64,000 nt of DNA, taken from Brachionus manjavacas. Its lineage: Eukaryota > Rotifera > Eurotatoria > Ploima > Brachionidae. Position 1 is the stretch's first letter. Every line of letters begins with the position of its first letter. Below are positions 32,681-42,779 of this stretch, piece after piece. The notes under the pieces are model-generated. The model was not told where the DNA came from and did not search any database. It saw only the letters and a list, made by a program, of their open reading frames with translations. The position numbers were made by a program, and so were the translations under genes. The stretch is taken from positions 682,001-746,000 of the forward strand of contig JAHQIY010000004.1 in the NCBI GenBank assembly GCA_019054805.1. The letters are read 5' to 3'.

Positions 32681-32964
32681 CACTGATTTTAAATTGTAAA
32701 GAATTCAGAGTTAAAAAAATCTTGGAAAAAAGGAAAGAGTCAAAATCAAATTTTAAAAATGGAGTAAGATGCCATTTGCTCTTTTATTTTCTCCTAATTT
32801 GTTCTATTGTTACATGACAAATTCCAAATTTAATATTAAGCTCTTGAGACAAAGATTAAAAGATAAATTCAAAGATATCTTGAGTTAATTTATTTAAAAT
32901 AAAAATAAAATAAAAAAATAAAAATTATGGATTTTACATTATTTACAAAGATTTAAATAAATGA

Positions 32965-33612
32965 TCATAAATTTTTTGCATTGCACAATTTCTTTTGTTT
33001 ACTTCTCGTATTCTTGAACCAAGTCTGTACAGTTGACATGGACACGCATAATTTTTGTGCAGTCATTTCCAATTGTTCTTTAGATGGATAAATTGTATCG
33101 CGGAATATTGCCAGCAAATATTTTTTTTGCTCCATTGTAAACTGAGTTCTAATTCGTCTTTTTTTGTTATTATCTTCATTTATCGCTTTAGTCATCTCAT
33201 CACTCACTATTTTTGATTGAATAGATTGTATACTGCCACCCTTGCAACCTTTGTGGTTCGAATCCATTCTTTGGTCATACAGAAGATCAAAATTTGTGGT
33301 ATCACAAATGTAGTTGGAATGTGAGTGGGAATAGTTACATGGTTCATTACAATAATTATAGTAAGAATATGCTGGATATGAATAAGAATAGTCAGAATAA
33401 AGAGGGTAGTAAGAAGAGTAAGATGAATGTGGTGAAGGGTAATAACAGCTTGAATCATTGCTTGTGTTTGATTGTTCTGGTGAAGTGGAATACATGGAGG
33501 AATTAGAGATGCTTTGAGGGGGTGTTAGAGATTGACGTGAATTGTCCAAATAATTGGTATTGAAAACCACATTTTCATATTGGTAGAAATAGTTTTGGTA
33601 GTCAGAATTCAT
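32965..33612 (-). CDS. Divergent K50 homeodomain protein
   Basis: A 215-residue intronless ORF encodes a likely sequence-specific nuclear transcription factor. The homeodomain spans residues ~151-210 with no gap: R5, F8, L16 and F20 are in place, P26 follows Y25, and helix 3 reads TVQTWFKNTRSKQKK, giving W48, F49, N51 and R53. Position 50 is Lys, as in bicoid/Otx/Goosecoid-type domains. The protein ends seven residues after the domain. Residues ~60-110 are extremely Tyr/Ser-rich (SYSYPAYSYYNY). I start at the ATG at 33,612; the frame is open further upstream but has no earlier ATG. A TATA-like box lies 74 bases upstream. The class is not clear to me. Confidence 0.92.
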   Translation of the reverse strand: MNSDYQNYFYQYENVVFNTNYLDNSRQSLTPPQSISNSSMYSTSPEQSNTSNDSSCYYPSPHSSYSSYYPLYSDYSYSYPAYSYYNYCNEPCNYSHSHSNYICDTTNFDLLYDQRMDSNHKGCKGGSIQSIQSKIVSDEMTKAINEDNNKKRRIRTQFTMEQKKYLLAIFRDTIYPSKEQLEMTAQKLCVSMSTVQTWFKNTRSKQKKLCNAKNL

Positions 33613-33685
33613 TTTAATTACTTTAGAAAGGAATAAAATTTGAACCAAGGTAGTTTTTTTAATTTTAGGTCTTAAATCAAGACCT

Positions 33686-33693
33686 TATTTATA
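33686..33693 (-). promoter_or_regulatory. TATA-like box of the homeobox gene
   Basis: TATAAATA on the minus strand, 74 bases before the homeobox ATG, followed by the short inverted pair GGTCTTGATTTAAGACC. The position fits a core promoter with a ~45-base leader. Confidence 0.4.
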
Positions 33694-33699
33694 ATCATT

Positions 33700-34396
33700 T
33701 TGTTATTGATGAGTTAATTAGTGTAAATTTTTGCAACATTGGTCTTCGTTCATAAAATAGATGAACATTATCTATTAGTACTGGAAACCAATACATGAGA
33801 CTTAATTGTGCAACGAAAACCCAATTTTTTGTTTACTTATTTTTTCTTAATTAAATGTTGATTAATTGAAGTGTTTAATTAGAATCTATTTGACAAATTG
33901 AAAAATTTAGCTCAACACATGTTTTTTTTTAAAGTAATTTTTTAAGCATGCTGTGTTGAAAAATGCGGTGACTATGAAAGGCAAAAAGGCCGATTTTAAG
34001 TTGTCTATTTTTTTGCAATAAAATTGAATAAAAATTACTTTTTTTTTATTTATTTTTAATCTAAAAGATCTTTAGCTTGATACTAGTGAAAAGTGAATAG
34101 ATTATGGAAAAGTGTGGGACGTTCATCAATGAACAAGGCCACTCAACCGAGTCAGACTGCGATCTCGACCTTGCTCACGACTAGCCTGGAACCACAAACC
34201 AAGCATTATTCTCACTAAAGAGAATACTTAACTTTACTTTTCCATATTTTGATATCATCCTCTTAGAACCAAATAAGAGTTCAAATTATCCTTTTTTGAT
34301 TGTTTAAATTTACAGGCTTGTGTTCTTGCAAATTTTTCCTTCTTTCAGTCTTATAAATTTAGTCGATTTATCTCTTTTTTTAGAATAGCTCTAAAA
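33700..34396 (+). other. Divergent intergenic region with a probable 5'-UTR intron
   Basis: This region separates the homeobox gene from the next gene on the other strand. 34,113-34,200 is GC-richer and contains a 26-codon frame from ATG 34,104 (MEKCGTFINEQGHS), possibly an upstream exon or uORF. A pyrimidine tract ending in AG at 34,382-34,383 is a good splice acceptor 13 bases before the ATG of the downstream gene. Confidence 0.45.
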
Positions 34397-34990
34397 ATGT
34401 TAAATCAAACTAACACAACTGATGAGAACATCAAACTGATTCTAGACGAGCTTGCTCGTCTAAATCACGATCTCATCTCTTCATCCAAAACAACCCATCT
34501 GCTTGTAGGATTTCTGTATGCTCTCGCAATCTTGAACATCGCTATTCTTATGTACATAGTGTTCCGAGTCTATCTAGTGCAGAAAAAAATTATTGATTAT
34601 TTACAGAATTTTTTGAAATTTCACACCCGAGTCATAGCACCATCGAGAAAACGTGACTCGAGAACTTATGACTACGAGACCGATGATGTGATCACAAGCT
34701 CTAAACTAGCCAATGATTTTTCGATTGCCAACATAGACGATTATGTGTACGACTCCGAGTACTTTTTGAACAATCAGTACAAAGAAGAGTTTGAATTGCC
34801 GAGAACAGTGGCCAAAGCTTCGTTTGAATCATCTGGATATTCGAAAAACAATTCGGTGCTTAAAAGTAAAATCGACAGAAGGTTTGAGAGCAAGTGCAAT
34901 ATTAAAAGAGAGAGGAGCAGTGATTCAATTAGTTTAAAGATGAAAAGAAGCGAGTCATGGGATGCAAAGAACAGGATTTATTCCAAGTAA
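34397..34990 (+). CDS. Single-pass membrane protein, unknown function
   Basis: A 197-residue ORF with host-like composition, clearly richer in GC than its flanks. The ATG is in good context (AAAAATG) and an in-frame stop lies upstream in the leader. Residues 1-34 are polar with two possible N-glycosylation sites (NQT, NTT). A single membrane segment covers ~35-56 (LLVGFLYALAILNIAILMYI), followed by basic residues. The tail has Arg/Lys-, Ser- and acidic patches (SSGYSKNNS, KRERSSDSISLKMKRS). The positive-inside pattern suggests an outside N-terminus and cytosolic tail. AATAAA occurs at 35,120. I recognise no family. Confidence 0.75.
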   Translation: MLNQTNTTDENIKLILDELARLNHDLISSSKTTHLLVGFLYALAILNIAILMYIVFRVYLVQKKIIDYLQNFLKFHTRVIAPSRKRDSRTYDYETDDVITSSKLANDFSIANIDDYVYDSEYFLNNQYKEEFELPRTVAKASFESSGYSKNNSVLKSKIDRRFESKCNIKRERSSDSISLKMKRSESWDAKNRIYSK

Positions 34991-35506
34991 GATTTGGGAT
35001 AAAAATCAGGAAAATCGTTTTGTTAATCAGGTCTTTATATAAGCTCTTTTCATATAGAAAGCAAACAAAATAATGGAAGAGAAAAACATCAAATAAATTA
35101 ATTTTTTTCCCTTTCTGTAAATAAAAAATAAAAGATTTTTTTCATCACCTAATTTTTTTTCACTTTTTAAACATTTATCCAAATGATTGATAAATCGTTT
35201 AATTCAATTTTTTTAACTTTGTACTAAGTTCAGACTTTCATAGAAAGCTATCAAATAGCTAATTTTGAATTCGTTGTGTTTGATCAAAAGTAATTTTTAG
35301 AAAAAAATTATTTAATTTTTAATAACCCCAAAATTTTGGAAATTTCCTGACCACAACTTATTTTACAAAGCAAAAATAAATTTGATTTTTATAGATAAAA
35401 TTTCTTTTATGGACCTTTTTAACATTTATTGAGGAAATTTAGTGATTAGTTGTGCGCAATGTTGTCGGAAAAAATAATAATTAGAAATAAAAAATGACCT
35501 TTCTTA

Positions 35507-35945
35507 TTTTCTACCTGTTAAACCATTGTTCTTGAACTTCGTCAGACTAAAATGCTTTATTATGAACACAAGTTTTTTTTTCTGAATTCATTTTAACTAT
35601 ATTGTTCAACTTTGGAATTTCCATGTTTGTCAATTCACTTTAACTAATGAGTTTGAGATGTAAGTTTATTCAAATTTAAAGGTTGATCGCTTTTAGTAAA
35701 CTTTCAACAAAAAAAAATCTATTCAGAATTTAGCAATTTTAATTTTGATTAACAAGGTAATTTTCTAGTTATTTTTTTTGGTTATATTGCTGCACAAACT
35801 TCAGGTAGAAAAAGTAATCATCAAAAAATAAAGACTATTATAAGTAAATTTAAATATGCCTTTTACTTTGACAAATATACAATTCTTAAATAATATTTTA
35901 ATGAACCCTTTTTATATAAACAATTTTTAAAAAGAGCTTTTTTAT
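35507..35945 (+). repeat. MITE-like repeat, copy 1
   Basis: The unit starts TTTTCTACCTG and contains the inverted CAGGTAGAAAAAG ~295 bases later, then ~130 shared bases beyond. Copy 2 (37,317) is in the same orientation and copy 3 (41,675-42,131) is inverted. The inverted termini suggest a non-autonomous DNA transposon, but the similarity extends past one terminus, so the true end may be farther out. Confidence 0.6.
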
Positions 35946-36099
35946 AGTCTTTTATAATAGGGATAAATAGTCTAATAAAATAAGATTTGATTTGTTTAAA
36001 TTTTAGCGATTTTAGAAATCAATTAAATTATTTTATTTAGTCAAAAGTTAATTTAATAAATTCCGAAGAATTAAATTATTATTATATTTATTTATTTGT

Positions 36100-36780
36100 T
36101 TTATCTGTGCCGAGCTGAAGCTCCTTCAGATTAAAAAAAAATAAAAAAAAAATAAAAATTAAGACAAAATAAAATAGAAATGTAAAGAAAAAATAAAAGA
36201 TAAATTAAAATAAGTCAAAATATAATAAAAAGACAAATTTTAAGAGGTGACATGTGCAAAGTATTCAAGTATTGAACAGTTCAGGAAAGAGAGAAGAAAC
36301 AGTAAGAAAGCAATTACACAATGAAGTTGGGTATTCAACGTACCTTGATTCAAAACCCACTTTATATTCATCAACCAGCTTGGCAACCAATGGAACAGAA
36401 TGACGCAGTCCTCCCGCTACATGTCTTTAGCTCAATTCAAAAAGTCGATTCGAGACAGTAAAGAATTTAAGTTTATTAAAGGCCTCATGATGCAAAATAT
36501 TGGAAGGAGTATCATATTTTAGTTCAAGTATAAAACGAACTGCTGAGTTTTGTAAGACTTGAATTTTTTAATGTTTGTCTCCGAAAATGAGTTTAGACAC
36601 GGAAAAGAGTAATCAATTATAGATCCGATTAAAGATTTATATAGGTTTCCTAATGTGCAAGAATTGAGACCCCACTTTTTGTTTGACAATATTTTTATTA
36701 AGTTCAACCTTGAACTACAACGCTGTTTTATTTCATCAACCATTGGGGTAAAGGTTAAATTTGAATCAGATTTTTTACCT
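36100..36780 (-). pseudogene. Jockey-like LINE 3' end fragment
   Basis: The minus-strand piece around 36,519-36,743 (CSSRLNLIKILSNKKWGL, TLGNLYKSLIGSIIDYS) is the thumb region of a LINE RT. Later bits in other frames include VAGGLRHSVPLVAKLVDEY. It ends in a 3' tail with GAAGGAGCTTCAGCTCGGCA followed by AAATA repeats (36,080-36,125), the same tail type as at 98-130 and 62,680-62,715. Confidence 0.75.
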
Positions 36781-37316
36781 AAAAGCTTTATTTCCTTTTG
36801 AATTATTTTTTATAGCATGTATTTTTATCATACATTTTATTTCTATTGTTTTAATTATTTTTTTTGATTGAACTAAGAACATTTGGCTGAAATGAAGGAT
36901 TAAGAACCATTCCTAATTGCCAGGTTATGACCCGAACTATATTTCCAATGATTGATAAATAAATTAAGTCATTACTTAGATCTAAAGTTATGGAATAAAA
37001 TCAAGTCTAGTTTTAGGCGATAATGCAGGTAGTCAGACCTTTACGAAAAAGTCACTTCCGATAAGTCAATTTTAACTAGAAAAATTAATATAATTTGTTT
37101 TTTCAATTCAAATTTATAAAAGAATAAGGTAAATGGAATCTAGGACGGCTTCCTTGCTTAGGAAATCGAATTTGTAATAGATAGGGGAAATAATATAGTT
37201 AACAAAAACAATAAATAGCTCCGAATCAGATTGCATTTTATGTAATAACTTTATATCTTAGTAATGACTTAATAATTTTCAAGTTAATTTCTAAAATTTT
37301 AATTTCAAAGTCTTTC

Positions 37317-37745
37317 TTTTTTCTACCTGTTTAACCATTGCTTTTGAAATAGCTCAGACTGAAATGCTTTAATATGAACACAAGTTTTTTTTTTCTGAAT
37401 TCATTTTAACTATTTTGTTCAACTTTGTAATTTTTATGCTTTTCAAACTGATGAGTTTGAGATGTAGGTTTATAAAAATTTAAAGGTTGATCGCTTTTAG
37501 TAAACTTTCAACAAAAAAAAATCTATTCAGAATTTAGCAATTTTAATTTTGATTAACAAGGTAATTTTCTAGTTATTTTTTTTGGTTATATTGCTGCACA
37601 AACTTCAGGTAGAAAAAGAAATCATCAAAAAATAAAGACTATTATAAGTAAATTTAAATATGTCTTTTACTTTGACAAATATACAATTCTTAAATAATAT
37701 TTTAATGAAACCATTTTATATAATCAATTTAAATAAAAGCTTTTT
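37317..37745 (+). repeat. MITE-like repeat, copy 2
   Basis: Nearly identical to 35,507-35,945 over its length, in direct orientation; together they bracket the LINE fragment at 36.1-36.8 kb. Confidence 0.6.
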
Positions 37746-37749
37746 TTCT

Positions 37750-39380
37750 TAAAAATCTTTATTAAAAATTAAATCGCTTTTGTGACATTGAATGCATAAT
37801 CCTCCCCATATTTTTAATCGCTTTATATGTTTTTCTTCTCCAAAGACAAAAATCTTAGTAAGCAATCAAGCCTTAATTTAATTGTTGATAAAATATGGAC
37901 AATTATTTGAAAGGAGATTTTTGAAGGGTACCTTTTGGAATATTCGGCAAGTTTTTGTGCATCTTTCCTGCATAGTTTCTAAAATATTTTGAATAAGCAA
38001 TTGACTATTAGAGAGGAAGAAAGAAAATGTTCGGCCTGTTTTAAGAGCATTTGTTTTAGTTAACTCGATGCTAAAATTCTGTTTAATCAATTAGCTTTAA
38101 TTAGCTTTAATTTTTTTTTATTTATTGATAAAATTAATCACCTAAGATGGAGAAATAGTACATAAAAAATTTGAGATTTTTCTTAAGAGCATCAATTCTA
38201 AGGTTCATCCTCCCAATATCTTGGGTAAAAAATATTCCAAAAGGACTATGCATTGATCAAAGACTTTAATTGACTCATTTTAGTTGGTTTATTATGACAC
38301 AAGTCTTTATAGATAATAGATGCCAATTTAAAATTAATAATAAAATAATAAATAAATTAGCATTAATATTAAAAATAATATTAAATATCATATGTTTATC
38401 AAAGAAATAAAAGCTGTAAAAGTGATTAATTGAATCCTTTTTGATTTTTTTGCACCATCCATGTTCAATGTGTTTTGATTTATATTAAATTATCGGAAAA
38501 TAAAAGTAAATAAATGAAATTTTTATTATTTTTAAAAAAGATTTTCATGTTCAACTAATTTAAATTAATCTAAAGCTTCTTTTCAATTTTTAAAAATTAT
38601 AAAAACAGAAATATTAATTGGTTTGAATAATTTAAAAAAAAAACAAATTAATAAATGAAGTTTATTGATAAAATTTTACTTCGAAAAATCTGATTTTAAA
38701 ATATCCCTATTTTTTTGTAAATCTTAATTTTAAATGAAAACGAGCTAAAAAAAAATGAGAAGTCTGAATAATGTTACCCAAATAAGAAACTAAATAAAAA
38801 ATCGAGTGAACATTTTTCACATTTAGTTTTAAGCATGACTTTGAACAATTGTGACATAATTGAAACCAAAGCCTCAAACTTTTGATTTCCAACAATTAAT
38901 GTTTGAAAAAAACCATGATGTCGATTTTGGTCAATAATGTTGGAATGCATTTTTTTTTGGTTAATAAATGTAGATTGTATGAAAATAGATTTTGTATGAA
39001 ATTTCTGAAGAGAAAAATTAAAAATAGAATATTTTGCCAATCAAGATTTCCAATTTTGTTTTCAATTCAATTCAAATAGCAGTAACAATAAATATGTTCA
39101 AAATAAAATCGTTTACAAAAAAAGATCGTTTTATTTTTATTTTACTTTCTTTGAAACAATCAAAATTTGAATTAAAATAACTTTGGATCTTTTTAAAAAA
39201 AAATTCAGAATTTTAATTTAATGTGATCCTTACAGATAAAATCAAAATTATTCAAACGTTTTATAAATTAAATCAAATATAAATATTCACATCCAAAGCA
39301 AATACTTTAATTTAGAAAAAATATAATTAAAGCAAATCAAATAACCTGTTTAAAATTAAAATTTAGATACTGTGGAATTA
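37750..39380. other. Upstream region of the NIDO gene, no other gene seen
   Basis: AT-rich, with several short chance frames on the minus strand. An AATATAAATATTC element at ~39,276 could act as a TATA box for the NIDO gene ~110 bases downstream. Confidence 0.4.
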
Positions 39381-39383
39381 GCC

Positions 39384-41399
39384 ATGATGAAATATAAATT
39401 TTTTCTAAGCTTTTTATTCTTTATCCTGAATTTTTCCTTTTTAAATCTCAAAAAGGTAGTTTTATATCCCAATGGTCCCAATTTCGGAGATACTGAATTG
39501 CCTACTCAAGATGATGGCTTGTCCCCTGAAATATCACTGGAAATTCCTTTCATATTTTTCCAAGATAATTATACAAATTTATTTGTGGGCTATAATGGAT
39601 TAATAAGTTTACAAGAGGCCGATGACCCTTACGGCTCATCTTTTCCTGTTGAGGGAGCAATACTTATTTCTCCATTTATGACAGATATAAACATTGGAAG
39701 AAATGGATCAATTTACTACAGGATTTTAAATGAAACAGATAAAGGCTATTTATTTTTGCTTTCTGAACTTGCTATTTCTAATGATGAAGATAAAGATTTT
39801 CTTGCAAAAGAAGCTCTAATTGTCACTTATGAAAACGTGGCATCTTTTGGAAGTTTGATTTCATCTGAAATTACAAACACATTTCAAGCAATACTTCTTA
39901 GCGATGGACAAACATCATATGTTTTATTTTTTTACGGAAATTTAAATTGGGAAGGCTCTACTCAAGTTGGATTCAATTCTGGATTCGGAAACTATTTTTT
40001 ACTACCAGGATCTTCCACTCCAGATGTTCTTAATTTGGCTATCACTTCTAATGTAGGAATAGATGGAGCATGGATTTATAAGGTGAGCAGTTTTAGTCGA
40101 AACTTAAATGGTACTATCACAAATGTTACAAATTTGTCTAATCAAACTTCAGTTAAAAAAGTTGTTATGTTTCCTTATGGTACAAATTTCGGAGATACTG
40201 AATTGCCTACTCAAGATGATGGCTTGTCCCCTGAAATATCACTGGAAATTCCTTTCATATTTTTCCAAGATAATTATACAAATTTATTTGTGGGCTATAA
40301 TGGATTAATAAGTTTACAAGAGGCCGATGACCCTTACGGCTCATCTTTTCCTGTTGAGGGAGCAATACTTATTTCTCCATTTATGACAGATATAAACATT
40401 GGAAGAAATGGATCAATTTACTACAGGATTTTAAATGAAACAGATAAAGGCTATTTATTTTTGCTTTCTGAACTTGCTATTTCTAATGATGAAGATAAAG
40501 ATTTTCTTGCCAAAGAAGCTCTAATTGTCACTTATGAAAACGTGGCATCTTATGGAAGTTTGATTTCATCTGAAACTACAAACACATTTCAAGCAATACT
40601 TCTTAGCGATGGACAAACATCATATGTTTTATTTTTTTACGGAAATTTAAACTGGGGAGACTCTACTCAAGTTGGATTCAATTCTGGATTCGGAAACTAT
40701 TTTTTACTACCAGGATCTTCAACTCCAGATGTTCTTAATTTAGCTATCACTTCTAATGTAGGAATAGATGGAGCATGGATTTATAAGGTGAGCAGTTTTA
40801 GTCGAAACTTAAACGAGGAACTTACAAGCTCTAAAATATATGAGACAACTGCAATCCAAACGACTTCCGAAGGCAGACATTCTGAACAATTTACTTCAAT
40901 AAAAGAACTGGAATCAATATCCATGTCTGCAATGGGTTCTGCTTCAGAAAAAGAATCAACTTCCATGCCTTTAATGGGTTCAGCTTCAGAAGAGGAATTA
41001 ACATCCATGTCTGCAATGGGTTCTGCTTCAGAAAAAGAATTAACTTCCATGCCTTTAATGGGTTCTGCTTCAGAAAAAGAATCAACTTCCATGCCTGCAA
41101 TGGGTTCGGCTTCAGAAGAGGAATTTACATCCATGTCTACAAATGGTAGCAATTCGGTCAAGAAAACAACAGAACAATTTACTTCAAGAATAGAAGAAAT
41201 ATTAGCATCTATCAGTGGCAATCAAAGTCTCCAAAAAAATATGACTACTTTGAATTTAATCGAGCAATCAGTCCATTCCGAAGAAATAGTTTTGACCACA
41301 AATGCTGTGCTAAATAAAAGTGAAAGTCAAATTTATCTTTTTTCAAATATTTCAAAATTAATTATCTATTGCTTATATTTAATTTTTCTTATTCATTAG
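39384..41399 (+). CDS. Secreted protein with two NIDO domains and Ser/Met/Glu repeats
   Basis: An intronless ORF of 671 residues from ATG 39,384. Residues 1-22 are a signal peptide (FFLSFLFFILNFSFL). Two tandem NIDO-type domains, as found in nidogen and alpha-tectorin, occupy ~25-247 and ~260-482; each has a GYNGLISL segment, the central SPFMTDINIGRNGSIYYRIL region and a VGFNSGFGNYFLLPGS end. They are offset by exactly 235 codons and are ~98-99% identical in DNA. Residues 513-596 are six 14-residue repeats (SM-x-x-MGSASEKE type). The C-terminus is hydrophobic (LIIYCLYLIFLIH), suggesting a membrane or GPI anchor. Many N-x-S/T sites fit an extracellular role, probably adhesion or matrix. Confidence 0.93.
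   Translation: MMKYKFFLSFLFFILNFSFLNLKKVVLYPNGPNFGDTELPTQDDGLSPEISLEIPFIFFQDNYTNLFVGYNGLISLQEADDPYGSSFPVEGAILISPFMTDINIGRNGSIYYRILNETDKGYLFLLSELAISNDEDKDFLAKEALIVTYENVASFGSLISSEITNTFQAILLSDGQTSYVLFFYGNLNWEGSTQVGFNSGFGNYFLLPGSSTPDVLNLAITSNVGIDGAWIYKVSSFSRNLNGTITNVTNLSNQTSVKKVVMFPYGTNFGDTELPTQDDGLSPEISLEIPFIFFQDNYTNLFVGYNGLISLQEADDPYGSSFPVEGAILISPFMTDINIGRNGSIYYRILNETDKGYLFLLSELAISNDEDKDFLAKEALIVTYENVASYGSLISSETTNTFQAILLSDGQTSYVLFFYGNLNWGDSTQVGFNSGFGNYFLLPGSSTPDVLNLAITSNVGIDGAWIYKVSSFSRNLNEELTSSKIYETTAIQTTSEGRHSEQFTSIKELESISMSAMGSASEKESTSMPLMGSASEEELTSMSAMGSASEKELTSMPLMGSASEKESTSMPAMGSASEEEFTSMSTNGSNSVKKTTEQFTSRIEEILASISGNQSLQKNMTTLNLIEQSVHSEEIVLTTNAVLNKSESQIYLFSNISKLIIYCLYLIFLIH
40920..41171 (+). 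repeat. Six in-frame 42-bp repeats in the NIDO gene
   Basis: Units begin at 40,920, 40,962, 41,004, 41,046, 41,088 and 41,130, each starting TCCATG. The first five are close copies and the sixth is diverged. Two alternating variants (SAMGSASEKE and PLMGSASEE/KE) suggest duplication of a two-unit block. Confidence 0.9.
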
Positions 41400-41459
41400 A
41401 CTTATTTTTTCTTATTCATTAGAATTATGATTTTAAAAGTTTTATTTTAACTTTAGCTT

Positions 41460-41465
41460 AATAAA
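41460..41465 (+). terminator. Polyadenylation signal of the NIDO gene
   Basis: AATAAA 61 bases after the stop codon, followed by T-rich sequence. Confidence 0.5.
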
Positions 41466-41479
41466 CTTTAGCGTAAAAA

Positions 41480-41570
41480 TTTTTTTATTTATTTATTTAT
41501 AATTACGTACTGTACTGGATGGAACCTCGGGACTTGATCCACTTAAGCCCAAAATTTTTTTATAATAAAA
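41480..41570 (-). repeat. Probable retroelement tail
   Basis: On the minus strand AAGTCCCGAGGTTCCATCC is followed by TACAGTACG and then AAAT repeats. The layout looks like the 3' end of a LINE or SINE; GGTTCCATCC only weakly resembles a Pol III B box. Confidence 0.3.
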
Positions 41571-41674
41571 TTAAACATTTTTTGGCCTGTTATTTACAAT
41601 CAGAAAAAAAATTGCTTTTTTGACGAGTTTTAGCTCAGTTTTAGAGTTTCAATTTTTTATAACCATTTTAAAGA

Positions 41675-42131
41675 AAGCTTTTATTTAAATTGTTTTTATT
41701 AAAAAGTATAAATAAAAAATATATTAGAAGGATTGTATATATGGCAAAATAAAAGAAGACATATTTTTATTTACTTTTAATAATCTTTATTTTTTGATGA
41801 TTTACTTTTTCTACCTGAAGTTTGTGCAGCAACATAACCTAAAGAAATTTTCTAAAATTTGAAAAAAAAACTAGAAAATTACCTTGTTAATCAAAATTAA
41901 AATTGCTAAGTTCTGAATAGATTTTTTGTTGTTGCAAGTTTACTAAAAGTGAACAACCTTAAAATTTTCATAAACTTACATCTCAAACTCATTAGTTTAA
42001 GTCAATTGAAAAGCATAGAAATTCCAAAGTTAAACAATCAAGATAAAATGTATCAAAAAGAACATCTTGTGTTCATATTATGGCAGTTTAGTCTGACTTA
42101 TACCAATAACAATGGTTTAACAGGTAGAATA
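41675..42131 (-). repeat. MITE-like repeat, copy 3 (inverted)
   Basis: Reverse-complement match to the copies at 35.5 and 37.3 kb, with CTTTTTCTACCTGAAG at 41,805 and CAGGTAGAATAAAG at 42,121. It is more diverged than copies 1 and 2 are from each other. Confidence 0.6.
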
Positions 42132-42254
42132 AAGTAAGACCATGAAATTAACAGTTAAGATCGTATTATACCAACTCTTAATTAGTTTAAAAATTTTTAG
42201 AAAATAAAGACGAGTTTCCATAATTTCTTTGAATCAAATCAAGTTTTAGACTTT

Positions 42255-42775
42255 CAAAAACCTTGACCACACTGAATAACATTAACCCTCAGTCGAAAAT
42301 GATCATTTTTAGAAAAATCAACTCGCAAAAAAGCTATCAAAAGTCAAAACCACACTATCCATCCTCAATACTCCCAAAGATATCGAAAATGAATTGGCCA
42401 ATTTAATTAACATTATTGCCTCTTCAACTATAAAATGTACCAAAACTATTAGTTTCAAATGCAAAGCAAAGCATCCAAAATCCATTCCGGATTACATTGT
42501 AAGAGACATTAGGCTTAAACATCAAATTAAACGTTTTAAACAAAAAATTAACAGTCTAGTGATAAACAAATTTAAAATGCTCAACAACCGTATCAGAAAA
42601 CAGATTTCCAATATCAAAGCCACCAATTTACAACATTAACTAAATGAGCTATCTAAATTTGATCAAAATGTTGGGCATCCTTAAAAAGATTTGATTATTC
42701 TAAGCAATCAAACCAATCGATCTCAAAATAGATAATCGAACAATATCAAAAACCTCAATGGACGGCCCAGTCAGT
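42255..42775 (+). pseudogene. LINE ORF2 linker fragment
   Basis: A plus-strand frame (IENELANLINIIASSTIKC, KHPKSIPDYIVRDIRLKHQI, INKFKMLNNRIRKQI) matches the segment between the endonuclease and RT domains of Jockey-like LINEs. It stops at TAA 42,637-42,639 and degenerates afterwards. Confidence 0.7.
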
Positions 42776-42779
42776 TAAC

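Noticed and set aside
37878-39040. Three minus-strand ORFs of 60-90 residues upstream of the NIDO gene
   Set aside because: Hydrophobic, AT-driven composition without motifs, splice signals or homology I can recognise.
40781-41221. Minus-strand ORF of 146 residues with repeats
   Set aside because: It is the antisense shadow of the 42-bp coding repeat in the NIDO gene.
41490-41560. tRNA-derived SINE from a GGTTCC-type box
   Set aside because: No A box at the right distance and the B box match is poor; kept only as a retroelement tail.
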